Shown: positions 6,498-13,426 of the stretch, piece by piece
Layout: every line of letters begins with the position of its first letter
How positions within the stretch are numbered: position 1 is the stretch's first letter
DNA from: an uncultured Clostridia bacterium
GTDB lineage: Bacteria > Bacillota > Clostridia > Christensenellales > Aristaeellaceae
NCBI GenBank assembly: GCA_934643825.1
Contig: CAKUCW010000049.1
Coordinates: 1 to 16,084, forward strand
Length of the DNA: 16,084 bases
Direction of reading: 5' to 3'
The notes under the pieces: model-generated
Seen by the model: only the letters and a program-made list of their open reading frames with translations
Told to the model about the DNA's origin: nothing
Database searches by the model: none
Position numbers and translations under genes: made by a program

Positions 6498-8048
6498 TTA
6501 GTGTTTGAAATGACGCATGCCGGTAAAGACCATCGCAATGCCATACTTGTCGCAGGCGTCGATGGAGTCCTGATCGCGGATGCTTCCGCCCGGCTGAATG
6601 ATGCAGGAAATGCCCGCTTCCGCGCACGCCTTCACGCAGTCGTCAAACGGGAAGAACGCATCGCTGGCAAGCGCCGCGCCGCGCACCTTTTCGCCGCTGC
6701 GCTCAATCGCCATCTGCGTGCTCCAAATGCGATTGACCTGCCCCGGTCCGATGCCCAGACTCTGGTTGTCCTTGGCGATGGCAATGCCGTTGGACTTTGC
6801 GTGCTTGACGATCTTCCACGCCAGCATCAGGTCTTCCATCTGCTTTTCCGTCGGCGCAAGCTTCGTCACGACCTTCAGCTCCCCGTCTTCCGGAAGCAGC
6901 TTATCGTCGATCTCCTGAACGAGCATGCCGCCGGCGACCTTGCGCATCACCATCTCGTTCTTCGGATAGCTGCGGATGGTCGTATCCAGCTCCAACAGGC
7001 GCAGGTTCTTTTTCTTCGTCAGAATCGCCATCGCTTCATCGGTGAATTTCGGCGCAACGATGATCTCAAGGAAGATCTTGCTCATCTGCTCGGCTGTCGC
7101 CGCGTCCACCGTGCCGTTGGTCACGACAATGCCGCCGAATACGCTGACCGGATCGGCTTCATACGCCAGACGATAGGCTTCGCTGACCTCGTTTGCCACG
7201 CCGACGCCGCAGGGGTTGCCATGCTTGACGGCGACAACCGCCGTCGTATCGAACTCGCGCAGAAGCTCCAGCGCACCGTTCGTATCGTTGATGTTGTTGT
7301 AAGAGAGTTCCTTGCCGTGCAGCTGCTTCGCCGCCGGAAGCGTTCCCGCGATATCGCCCAGATCACGATAGAAAGCCGCCTTCTGATGCGGGTTCTCGCC
7401 GTAGCGCATATCCTGAACCTTTTCAAACGTGACGGTCAGGTTCTGCGGGAATTCGGGCGCGTCCTCCAGCTGATTGCGCAGATACTGCTGGATCATGCAG
7501 TCATACTGCGCGGTATGCTCAAAGACCTTGTATTGCAGATAGCGCTTGGTCTTGAGCGACACATCGCCGGTCTGCTCCAATTCGTCCATCACGCGGTCAT
7601 AGTCCGCCGGATCGATGATGACGACGACATCCTGTGCGTTCTTCGCCGCCGCACGGAGCATCGTCGGGCCGCCAATGTCGATATTCTCGACCGCTTCCTC
7701 AAAGGTCACGCCGGGCTTTTCGATGGTGGCGCGGAACGGATACAGGTTGATGACAACCATGTCGATCGGCTCGACGCCGAGCTGCTCGAGCTGCTTCATA
7801 TGTTCGGGATTATCGCGCACGGCGAGCAGACCCGCGTGAATCATCGGGTGCAGCGTCTTCACGCGCCCATCCAGACACTCGGGGAAACCCGTCACATCGC
7901 TGACGCCGGTCACCGGGATGCCCGCGTCGGCAATTGCCTTCATCGTTCCGCCGGTGGAAAGCAGGGTCACGCCCCGATCCGCCAGACGGCGAGCCAGCTG
8001 TGTAATGCCGGTCTTATCCGACACGCTCAGAATCGCACGCTTAATCAT
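6498..8048 (-). CDS. purH: bifunctional AICAR formyltransferase / IMP cyclohydrolase
   Basis: The 516-residue product performs the last two steps to IMP. The N-terminal cyclohydrolase (MGS-like) domain shows SVSDKTGI (8-15), LLSTGGT (29-35), GRVKTLHP (61-68), NLYPF (101-105) and IGGPTMLRAAAKN (125-137). The formyltransferase domain shows RYGENPHQ (215-222) and the catalytic KHGNPCG motif (275-281), with Lys275 and His276 both present, and ends in TGMRHFKH. Length is normal for the family. I chose the ATG at 8046-8048, where AAAGGAGAG sits just upstream; the frame extends to 8105 but that part lies in a palindromic spacer. It follows a GNAT gene after 220 bases. Confidence 0.97.
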   Translation of the reverse strand: MIKRAILSVSDKTGITQLARRLADRGVTLLSTGGTMKAIADAGIPVTGVSDVTGFPECLDGRVKTLHPMIHAGLLAVRDNPEHMKQLEQLGVEPIDMVVINLYPFRATIEKPGVTFEEAVENIDIGGPTMLRAAAKNAQDVVVIIDPADYDRVMDELEQTGDVSLKTKRYLQYKVFEHTAQYDCMIQQYLRNQLEDAPEFPQNLTVTFEKVQDMRYGENPHQKAAFYRDLGDIAGTLPAAKQLHGKELSYNNINDTNGALELLREFDTTAVVAVKHGNPCGVGVANEVSEAYRLAYEADPVSVFGGIVVTNGTVDAATAEQMSKIFLEIIVAPKFTDEAMAILTKKKNLRLLELDTTIRSYPKNEMVMRKVAGGMLVQEIDDKLLPEDGELKVVTKLAPTEKQMEDLMLAWKIVKHAKSNGIAIAKDNQSLGIGPGQVNRIWSTQMAIERSGEKVRGAALASDAFFPFDDCVKACAEAGISCIIQPGGSIRDQDSIDACDKYGIAMVFTGMRHFKH

Positions 8049-8059
8049 CTTTTTCTCTC

Positions 8060-8165
8060 CTTTGCACATGACAAGGGAGGGGGCATGCCGGGGCTGTTGC
8101 CCCAATCCCCACCTGAGGGCGCTTCTCCCTCAGACTCCCTCTTTTGCTTCGCAGCAGTCTGAATA
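8060..8165 (-). repeat. GC-rich palindromic extragenic element in the GNAT-purH spacer
   Basis: Two compact palindromes lie side by side: CTGAGGG-7-CCCTCAG (8113-8133) and GGGG-6-CCCC (8090-8103), flanked by GGGAGT and GGGAGG boxes and by TGCGAAGCAAAAG on the minus strand. The layout resembles modular palindromic intergenic elements of Clostridia, from memory. A shorter related piece lies at 10857-10890. The rest of this 220-base spacer (8166-8268) holds only a small ATCGC/GCGAT hairpin and no promoter that I can defend. Confidence 0.5.
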
Positions 8166-8268
8166 TGCTTATCCGACATGGATCGCAAAGCGATAAACGA
8201 AGTAGGAAAATCCAAGAACCCCATCTTCTGAACAGGGCTTGCGTTCCAAATGTTTTCCAAAGAGAGCT

Positions 8269-9084
8269 TTACATGTCCCGACCGAGGAGATATTCCTCCG
8301 TGCGCACCCACTGAAATCCGCTGCGTTTGAAGAACTTCATCGCGCTGGTGTTTCTGCGAACCGCACGCGCCGTCATATGCGGCACCTGCTGCTGCGCCAG
8401 CTGCGTCAGCGCTTCATCCACCAGAGCGCTGGCAACGCCGCGCCCACGCCACTTCGGCTCTACGCAGACCATTTCCAGCGTCGCCTCGTTCTGCGTTCCG
8501 GTGACCAGCATCTGCCCCACGAAATCGCTTCCGTAGTACATCGCCTTTGCCATGAACACAGGACCGCGCATGCGCTCCTCCAGCCACTCGCTCGCATGCT
8601 CGACACAGCCGAACTCCTTCAGCCCGAGCAGGAACTCCTCGCGCCGCGTCCGGGTACGCAGGTCGATATCAATGGATTTTGTGCCGACGGGGCTGTAATT
8701 GCGCCTGCGTGCCGACAGATCCTGCGGCACGGGCAGCACAAAAAGCTCCTCGCCGTCGAAATCATCAAAGCCCATTCGGGTAAAGTACTCGTGGCGTTCC
8801 GCGTCATCGATGGCGCAGCGGGTATACAGTCGCGCCGGCAGACCGCCTTCTTCATCCTTGATGCGCTCCGCTCTTGCGCTGAGTGCGCCAAAGAGCGTGT
8901 CGCTCGCCGCGGGATGCGCGTTCATGGTCATCTCAATATCCAGCGGTCTGTCGGGCAGCATCTTTTTCAGCACCCGATATTCCAAACCGCCCTGACCGAT
9001 CTCCACACCTGCGTCGTCGATGATGACAAAACTGTTTTCCCGCAACGCGCCGCCAACGCCGCGCACGGGCTGATAAATTCTCAT
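8269..9084 (-). CDS. GNAT-family N-acetyltransferase (tandem GNAT, N-terminal half degenerate)
   Basis: The product is 271 residues. The C-terminal half (about 130-271) is a clear GNAT domain: acetyl-CoA loop MVCVEPKWRGRGVASAL (205-221) with the R/Q-x-x-G-x-A signature at Arg213 to Ala218, then RRNTSAMKFFKRSGFQW (243-259). The N-terminal half ends in a motif-B-like HEYFTRMGFDDFDG (98-111) but lacks a recognisable pyrophosphate loop, so it looks like a degenerate second GNAT unit. The substrate is unknown. The start ATG (9082-9084) has only a poor ribosome binding site (GGG about 12 bases upstream). It sits between purN and purH in the same direction, with an extended -10 in the end of purN, so it may be semi-independent of the purine operon. 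No purine-specific role is claimed. Confidence 0.85.
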   Translation of the reverse strand: MRIYQPVRGVGGALRENSFVIIDDAGVEIGQGGLEYRVLKKMLPDRPLDIEMTMNAHPAASDTLFGALSARAERIKDEEGGLPARLYTRCAIDDAERHEYFTRMGFDDFDGEELFVLPVPQDLSARRRNYSPVGTKSIDIDLRTRTRREEFLLGLKEFGCVEHASEWLEERMRGPVFMAKAMYYGSDFVGQMLVTGTQNEATLEMVCVEPKWRGRGVASALVDEALTQLAQQQVPHMTARAVRRNTSAMKFFKRSGFQWVRTEEYLLGRDM

Positions 9085-9117
9085 AGTAGGAAGACACCCT
9101 TCATAGAACCGGCTTTA

Positions 9118-9137
9118 GCGGCTCCAGATCGAGCCGC
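9118..9137 (-). other. perfect 7-bp hairpin in the GNAT leader
   Basis: GCGGCTC-6-GAGCCGC lies between purN and the GNAT gene. There is no T tract after it on the minus strand, so it is not a standard terminator. It may shape the GNAT mRNA leader. Confidence 0.4.
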
Positions 9138-9165
9138 CCGCCGTAATTGCACATGTGAACACTTT

Positions 9166-9171
9166 ATTATA
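9166..9171 (-). promoter_or_regulatory. extended -10 promoter element for the GNAT gene
   Basis: TGCTATAAT on the minus strand gives a perfect -10 with an extended TGn, overlapping the purN stop codon. The -35 position is poor (AGATGG). The element lies between inverted ACATGTG (9151-9157) and CACATGT (9173-9179), which could be an operator around the promoter. Confidence 0.45.
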
Positions 9172-9787
9172 GCACATGTACCTGTCTTCCATCTACCCCC
9201 AGTTTTCCCGCACAGAACAGCTTTACGCTCTCCGGCAGGATCTGATGTTCAACGGTCAATACGCGTGCGGCGAGCGTATCCGGGGTATCGCCTTCCAGAA
9301 CGGGCACGCTCCTTTGCATGATGATGCCGCCGTGATCGACCTGCTCATCCACAAAATGCGTCGTCGCGCCGGAGATCTTTGCGCCGTAAGCCAGAACGGC
9401 TTCGTGAACATGATGCCCATACATGCCGAATCCGCAGAACGCGGGGATGAGCGCCGGATGGATGTTGATGATCCGATGCTCGTAAGCCCGAACGACCTGC
9501 CCGCCCAAAATCGGCAGATAGCCCGCCAGCACGACCAGCTCAACCTGCGCATCCTTCAGCTTTTGCAGGATGATATCGTTGAACGCCTCGTCGCTTCCCG
9601 CCTGCTTTTTGCTGACGAACTCCGCCGGAATGCCGTGCTTTCTCGCCCGCTCCAGCGCGAACGCCTTGGAAGCGTTCGCCAGCACCAGCACGATCTGCCC
9701 GTCGATTTCGCCCGCTTCCACCGCGTCGATCAGCGCCTGCAGGTTGGTTCCGCCGCCCGAGCAGAGAACCGCAATTCTCTTGCTCAC
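9167..9787 (-). CDS. purN: phosphoribosylglycinamide formyltransferase 1
   Basis: The 206-residue enzyme transfers a formyl group from 10-formyl-tetrahydrofolate to GAR. Phosphate-binding SGGGTNLQA is at residues 10-18. The catalytic set is complete: Asn108 and His110 in IINIHPALIP (106-115), and Asp151 in VDEQVDHGG (146-154). FCGFGMYGHHVHEA (117-130) is the usual following segment. The start is GTG at 9785-9787, which overlaps the purM TGA in GTGA, so the two are probably translationally coupled. Length is typical. Confidence 0.96.
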   Translation of the reverse strand: MSKRIAVLCSGGGTNLQALIDAVEAGEIDGQIVLVLANASKAFALERARKHGIPAEFVSKKQAGSDEAFNDIILQKLKDAQVELVVLAGYLPILGGQVVRAYEHRIINIHPALIPAFCGFGMYGHHVHEAVLAYGAKISGATTHFVDEQVDHGGIIMQRSVPVLEGDTPDTLAARVLTVEHQILPESVKLFCAGKLGVDGRQVHVL

Positions 9788-10818
9788 AGCAGAACCAGCC
9801 TTTCGCCGTCCTCGCCGGTTTTGGCGACCTGTCCGATGCGGTACGCCTTTTCGCCGCTCTCTTCAAGCGACGCCACCAGTTTGTCGGCTTCTTCCGGCGC
9901 AACCGCAAAGACCATGCCGATGCCCATGTTGAACGTGTTATACGCCTGTCTGTCTTCCAGACCGCCGAGCTTGATCAGCTCCGTGAAGACCGGCAGCACG
10001 TCCCATGTGCCGCGCTTGATCTGTGCGCTCAGCCCATTCGGCAGGATGCGCGGGATATTCTCGATAAATCCGCCGCCCGTGATGTGCGCAATGCCATGCA
10101 CATCGCAAGCCTTGCACGCCGCCAGCGCGGACTTGACGTAGATTTTGGTCGGAGCCAGCAGCGTCTCGCCCCAGCTCTTTCCGCCGAAAGCCTCAACCGG
10201 CGCGGTGATATCGCGATCTTCCGTCAGCACCAGCTTGCGCACGAGCGAATAGCCGTTGGAATGAACACCGGAAGACGCAATGCCGACCAGCACATCGCCT
10301 TCGCGAACACGCTCGCCGGAGATGGACTGTTCCCGTCCGACCAGACCGACCGTAAAGCCCGCAAGGTCATATTCGCCCGCCGGGTAGAAATCCGGCATTT
10401 CCGCCGTCTCACCGCCAATGAGCGCACATCCCGCCTGACGGCAGCCTTCTGCCACGCCCGAAACGATCTGCTCGACCTTCTGCGGGTCAAGGTAACCGGT
10501 TGCAATGTAATCAAGGAAGATGAGCGGACGCGCACCCTGGCAGACCACGTCGTTGACGCACATCGCCACGCAGTCAATGCCGACCGTGTCGTGCTTGTCC
10601 ATCAGGAACGCCAGCTTGAGCTTGGTGCCTACACCGTCCGTTCCAGCGACCAGCACGGGCTTGTCCACGCCCGCGTTCTCAATCGAATAGAATCCGCCAA
10701 AAGAGCCCAAGCCGCCCAGCACGTTCTCATCAAACGTCGTCGCAACATGCTGCTTCATTCTGCGCACGGCTTCATAGCCGCGCTCCACATCCACGCCCGC
10801 GTCTTTGTAGGTAACCAT
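9784..10818 (-). CDS. purM: phosphoribosylformylglycinamidine cyclo-ligase (AIR synthetase)
   Basis: The 344-residue enzyme closes the imidazole ring, converting FGAM to AIR with ATP. Signatures seen are GTDGVGTKLKLA (59-70), IDCVAMCVNDVVCQGA (81-96), LDYIATGYLD, GGETAEMPDFY, ASSGVHSNGYSLVRK and the C-terminal ITGGGFIENIPRILP. Length matches the family (about 340-350). The ATG at 10816-10818 has AGGAGG 6 bases upstream. It lies 183 bases after purF and overlaps purN by 4 bases. Confidence 0.97.
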   Translation of the reverse strand: MVTYKDAGVDVERGYEAVRRMKQHVATTFDENVLGGLGSFGGFYSIENAGVDKPVLVAGTDGVGTKLKLAFLMDKHDTVGIDCVAMCVNDVVCQGARPLIFLDYIATGYLDPQKVEQIVSGVAEGCRQAGCALIGGETAEMPDFYPAGEYDLAGFTVGLVGREQSISGERVREGDVLVGIASSGVHSNGYSLVRKLVLTEDRDITAPVEAFGGKSWGETLLAPTKIYVKSALAACKACDVHGIAHITGGGFIENIPRILPNGLSAQIKRGTWDVLPVFTELIKLGGLEDRQAYNTFNMGIGMVFAVAPEEADKLVASLEESGEKAYRIGQVAKTGEDGERLVLL

Positions 10819-11001
10819 GGTCAGCCTCCTATTTTCGTTTCAGGGTCGGGGTTACGCCGGGCTGCCGCCCGGACCTGCCTTCTTCGCTTCGCACCGGTTT
10901 TCATCTTCTTCAGCATACGACGCGCATGCGCATCGTTCAGGAAAGACGATTTAATCCGCCGCGAAACGAAACAAGGGTGCAGGGAGCAATGTTTTCCCTC
11001 G
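10819..11001 (-). other. purF-purM spacer with a short GC-rich palindrome
   Basis: This 183-base spacer contains CCGGGC-4-GCCCGG (10857-10872), followed on the higher-coordinate side by TGCGAAGCGAAG on the minus strand. The same TGCGAAGC-palindrome arrangement appears in the GNAT-purH spacer. A short GAGGGAAAACATTGCTCCCT hairpin lies just after the purF stop (about 10980-11000). No T tract or promoter is clear, so transcription probably continues through into purM. Confidence 0.4.
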
Positions 11002-12417
11002 TTACTCCTCTACGTCCTTCATCTCGCCCGTTACCGGGTCGATGGGATAATCACCGTCAAAGCATCCCGTGCAGAATTGGCATCCCGAACCCGCAACCGT
11101 CTTGAGCAGATCCGGCAGGGACAGGAATTTCAGGCTGTCCGCGCCAATGAAACGGCAAATTTCCTGCACGCTGTGTCCGTGACCGATCAGCTCTTCGCTC
11201 GTCGCGGTATCAATGCCGAAATAGCAGGGATTCAGCACCGACGGGGACGAAATGCGCATATGAACCTCTTTCGCGCCTGCCGTCCGCAGCATCTCGACGA
11301 TCTTTCGGCTCGTCGTTCCGCGGACGATAGAGTCGTCTACCAGAATCAGCCGCTTGCCGCGAACATTGCGCGTCAGCGCATTCAGCTTCGTCCGCACGCC
11401 CAGCTCGCGCATGCCCTGCTCCGGCTGGATAAACGTGCGCCCGACATAGCGGTTTTTGGCGAGTCCGTCGCCGTAGGGAATGCCGCTCTGCTGCGCGTAG
11501 CCTATCGCGGCGGCAAGTGCGCTGTCCGGCACGCCGATGACCATATCCGCTTCCACGTCATCGTCCATCGCCAGGCGCTTGCCCGCCTCCACGCGGGACT
11601 GATAGACGTTGATGCCGTCGATCACCGAGTCCGGACGCGCAAAATAAACAAATTCAAACAGGCAAAGACGGCTGCGCATCGGCGTCTTGACACGCGTAGA
11701 ATGGATGCCCTCTTCGTCGATCACCACGATTTCACCCGGCTGCACATCGCGCACGAATTCCGCGCCGACCGCATCGAGCGCACAGCTCTCGCTCGCCAGC
11801 ACAAAGCTGTTTCCGACCCTGCCCAAGCAGAGCGGGCGGATGCCATACGGGTCACGGATGCCGATGAGCTTATCCTTTGCCAGCAGAACGAGCGCGTAGC
11901 TGCCGCGAACGACATTCATCATCGAGCGAATCGCTTCGACAAGCCCTTTGCTGCTCTCTCTGGCAATCAGGCTCAGGATGACTTCCGTATCGACCGTCGT
12001 CTGGAAGATGGCGCCGTCCTCCTCCATCTGCGAACGCAGGGCGTCCGCGTTGACGAGGTTGCCGTTATGCGCCACCGCAAGCATGCCGATCTTGCAGCGG
12101 GCAACCAGCGGCTGTGCGTTGATGACGTCTTTGCCTCCGAAGGTCGAATAGCGCACATGACCGATCGAGATCTTTCCCTTCAGCCCGCTGAGAATCTCTT
12201 CATCGAATACCTCCGGCACAAGTCCGAGGTTGCGATAATGCTTGATGCCCTTGCCGTCCGCGACCGCGATGCCTGCGCTCTCCTGACCGCGGTGCTGCAA
12301 GGCAAACAGCCCGTAATAAGTGGCTTCCGCCGCGTTGATATGCTCATCCTGCGCGTAAATACCGAATACGCCGCAGTCCTCTTCCATCTGATCTCCGCGT
12401 TCCTTGATATCCGTCAT
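11002..12417 (-). CDS. purF: amidophosphoribosyltransferase
   Basis: The 471-residue enzyme makes phosphoribosylamine from PRPP and glutamine, the committed step of purine synthesis. The precursor begins with a 14-residue propeptide, then Cys15 (CGVFGIY), the N-terminal nucleophile after processing. LQHRGQESAGI (40-50), HVRYSTFGG (87-95) and HNGNLVNA (117-124) mark the glutaminase domain. LVDDSIVRGTTS (359-370) is the PRPP loop. Cys252, Cys398 and the cluster Cys446/449/452 fit the [4Fe-4S]-containing B. subtilis type; the first two have the same 146-residue spacing as B. subtilis Cys236 and Cys382. I chose the ATG at 12415-12417 with GGAGG upstream. It starts 16 bases after purE. Confidence 0.97.
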   Translation of the reverse strand: MTDIKERGDQMEEDCGVFGIYAQDEHINAAEATYYGLFALQHRGQESAGIAVADGKGIKHYRNLGLVPEVFDEEILSGLKGKISIGHVRYSTFGGKDVINAQPLVARCKIGMLAVAHNGNLVNADALRSQMEEDGAIFQTTVDTEVILSLIARESSKGLVEAIRSMMNVVRGSYALVLLAKDKLIGIRDPYGIRPLCLGRVGNSFVLASESCALDAVGAEFVRDVQPGEIVVIDEEGIHSTRVKTPMRSRLCLFEFVYFARPDSVIDGINVYQSRVEAGKRLAMDDDVEADMVIGVPDSALAAAIGYAQQSGIPYGDGLAKNRYVGRTFIQPEQGMRELGVRTKLNALTRNVRGKRLILVDDSIVRGTTSRKIVEMLRTAGAKEVHMRISSPSVLNPCYFGIDTATSEELIGHGHSVQEICRFIGADSLKFLSLPDLLKTVAGSGCQFCTGCFDGDYPIDPVTGEMKDVEE

Positions 12418-12433
12418 GCTGCCTCCTGCGCCG

Positions 12434-12928
12434 TCAATCCGCACATTCTTTGGCGATCTGCCTGTCGTCCTCTTCAATAGCCTTTGCCATCTCTTCGCGG
12501 TGAGCCAGCAGCTTCTCCGCGATCATCGGATACTTAATGGAAAGGATCTGCGCCGCCAGGTACGCCGCATTGTCCCCGCCGCCAACGGCAACCGTCGCCA
12601 CCGGAATGCCCGTCGGCATCTGTACGATCGAAAGCAGGGAATCCAGTCCATCCATAAACGAGGACTTGACCGGAATACCGATGACCGGCAGCGTCGTATG
12701 TCCGGCGATCACGCCCGCCAGATGCGCTGCCTTTCCCGCCGCAGCGATGATGACCTCAAAGCCGTTTTCACGCGCATTTGCCGCAAAAGACGCGACCTTC
12801 TCCGGCGTTCTGTGTGCACTCGCCACATGGACCTCGACCTCGATCTCCATTCCATGCAGAACATCCACGCATCCCTTCAGGGACTGCCAATCGCTCTTTG
12901 AACCCATAATCAACGCAACCTTTGGCAT
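12434..12928 (-). CDS. purE: N5-carboxyaminoimidazole ribonucleotide mutase, class I PurE
   Basis: The 164-residue product converts N5-CAIR to CAIR. GSKSD (9-13), SAHRTP (37-42), AGKAAHLAG (64-72) and MPTGIPVATVAVGGGDNAA (104-122) are the family signatures. The SAHRTP and AAHL histidines mark class I, the bacterial mutase, which needs PurK (not in the window). I chose the ATG at 12926-12928 because GGAGG is 11 bases upstream. An in-frame GTG at 12935-12937 is only one base from that site and is rejected. It is the first gene of the purine cluster, about 26 bases from the predicted transcription start. purC, often next to purE, is absent here. Confidence 0.96.
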   Translation of the reverse strand: MPKVALIMGSKSDWQSLKGCVDVLHGMEIEVEVHVASAHRTPEKVASFAANARENGFEVIIAAAGKAAHLAGVIAGHTTLPVIGIPVKSSFMDGLDSLLSIVQMPTGIPVATVAVGGGDNAAYLAAQILSIKYPMIAEKLLAHREEMAKAIEEDDRQIAKECAD

Positions 12929-12960
12929 GAAAGACACACCTCCAAATCAAACTCATCCTT

Positions 12961-12989
12961 AGTATAACAAGACTTCTCCCTGTTTTCAA
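12961..12989 (-). promoter_or_regulatory. strong promoter of the pur cluster
   Basis: On the minus strand TTGAAA (12984-12989) is exactly 17 bases from TATACT (12961-12966), and the -10 is preceded by TGT (extended -10). The predicted start near 12954 gives a leader of only about 26 bases before the purE ATG. That is too short for a purine riboswitch, so control is more likely at initiation. Confidence 0.8.
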
Positions 12990-12993
12990 TCAA

Positions 12994-13037
12994 ATTAGGG
13001 AACTTATTTTTCATTTTTTTATTTATTGTTCGTGTTT
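12994..13037 (-). promoter_or_regulatory. candidate pair of inverted PurR boxes
   Basis: Just upstream of the -35, two sites resemble the B. subtilis PurBox consensus AWWWCCGAACWWT in opposite orientation. ATTAGGGAACTTA is on the plus strand at 12994-13006 (10 of 13 matches). AAACACGAACAAT is on the minus strand at 13025-13037 (11 of 13). The GAAC cores are intact in both. The gap is 18 bases; in Bacillus paired PurBoxes are about 16-17 bases apart. The intervening DNA is A/T-rich. The inference that a PurR repressor binds here rests on motif resemblance only. Confidence 0.45.
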
Positions 13038-13180
13038 TAGTCCAATTACACATCTTTACAGCCCTTAAAATGCCGGATTACGGCAAATTCTCCGCACTTT
13101 CCAATTCCATGCAGTCAAAACCTTTCGCCTCATTCCGCAGCGGCTTTGGCAAATGGTTTTCAAACGAGAGCCATATAAAA
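13038..13180 (-). other. pur upstream intergenic segment with an interrupted hairpin
   Basis: No gene is supported here, although both strands are partly open. The notable element is a 44-base structure at 13117-13160: AAAACC/GGTTTT, then GCC/GGC, then CCG/CGG stacked in order, separated by symmetric internal loops rich in A and G. It may be part of the same extragenic repeat as the adjacent 96-bp units. Confidence 0.35.
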
Positions 13181-13196
13181 AGCGGGCTGAGCCCGC
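13176..13196 (-). terminator. intrinsic terminator in repeat copy 1
   Basis: GCGGGC-TCA-GCCCGC followed by five T on the minus strand: a perfect 6-bp GC stem with a 3-base loop. Confidence 0.65.
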
Positions 13197-13372
13197 CTTC
13201 ACCTCCGCCGAAGTCCGCCACACATCAAAGTCTTGTTCACGCGGGCGATTCTGTTCAATTTCCTATACGTTAAAAAAGTGGGCTGAGCCCGCCTTCACCT
13301 CCGCCAAAGTCCGCCACGCATCAAAGTCTTGCTCACGCGGGCGATTTTGTGCAATTCCCTATACGTTAAAAG
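13181..13372 (-). repeat. two tandem copies of a 96-bp terminator-bearing repeat
   Basis: Copy 1 is 13181-13276 and copy 2 is 13277-13372, with a period of exactly 96 bases and only about ten differences by eye. On the minus strand each unit runs ATAGG(G/A)AATTG, AATCGCCCGCGTGA, AAGACTTTGATG, GTGGCGGACTT, GGCGGAGGTGAAG, then the GCGGGCTCAGCCC hairpin and a T run. The unit therefore ends in a terminator, and the array sits between the GMP-synthetase-like gene and the purine promoter. No coding role is supported. GGAGGTGAAG resembles a ribosome binding site but no frame follows it. Confidence 0.85.
13272..13292 (-). terminator. intrinsic terminator in repeat copy 2
   Basis: GCGGGC-TCA-GCCCAC followed by six T on the minus strand. 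One outer pair is a mismatch compared with copy 1, but the T run is longer. Confidence 0.6.
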
Positions 13373-13400
13373 AAAAAGCCTCCCTCAAAGAGGGAGACTT
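13372..13400 (-). terminator. primary terminator of the GMP-synthetase-like gene
   Basis: CTCCCTC-TTT-GAGGGAG, then CTTTTTC on the minus strand, about 30 bases after the stop codon. It is a perfect 7-bp stem with a T run, the first of three terminators in a row. Confidence 0.8.
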
Positions 13401-13426
13401 GGAGAAATCAGCAAACCGATATTCCG

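Noticed and set aside
6501..8162. A 553-codon plus-strand open frame
   Set aside because: Antisense to purH, whose motifs and length are unambiguous. The composition is artefactual.
8045..8311. An 88-codon minus-strand frame between the GNAT gene and purH
   Set aside because: It overlaps the ends of both real genes and consists mostly of the palindromic spacer, with no ribosome binding site.
9085..9166. Terminator between purN and the GNAT gene
   Set aside because: The 9118-9137 hairpin has no T tract on the minus strand.
10084..12480. A 798-codon plus-strand open frame
   Set aside because: It is exactly antisense to purF and purM, is rich in Arg, His and Ala, and has no domain-like order. 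It arises from the GC-rich codon use of the real genes.
12929..12937. Upstream GTG start for purE
   Set aside because: It is one base from the GGAGG, too close for initiation. The ATG at 12926-12928 is properly spaced.
12929..12954. Purine riboswitch upstream of purE
   Set aside because: The leader is about 26 bases and there is no aptamer-like pairing.
13070..13273. A 67-codon plus-strand frame in the pur upstream spacer
   Set aside because: It runs into the tandem repeat and changes with it, has no good ribosome binding site, and lies across hairpins and terminators. Repeat-borne, not a gene.
13181..13372. CRISPR array
   Set aside because: The two 96-base units are similar over their whole length with no unique spacers, and each contains a terminator.
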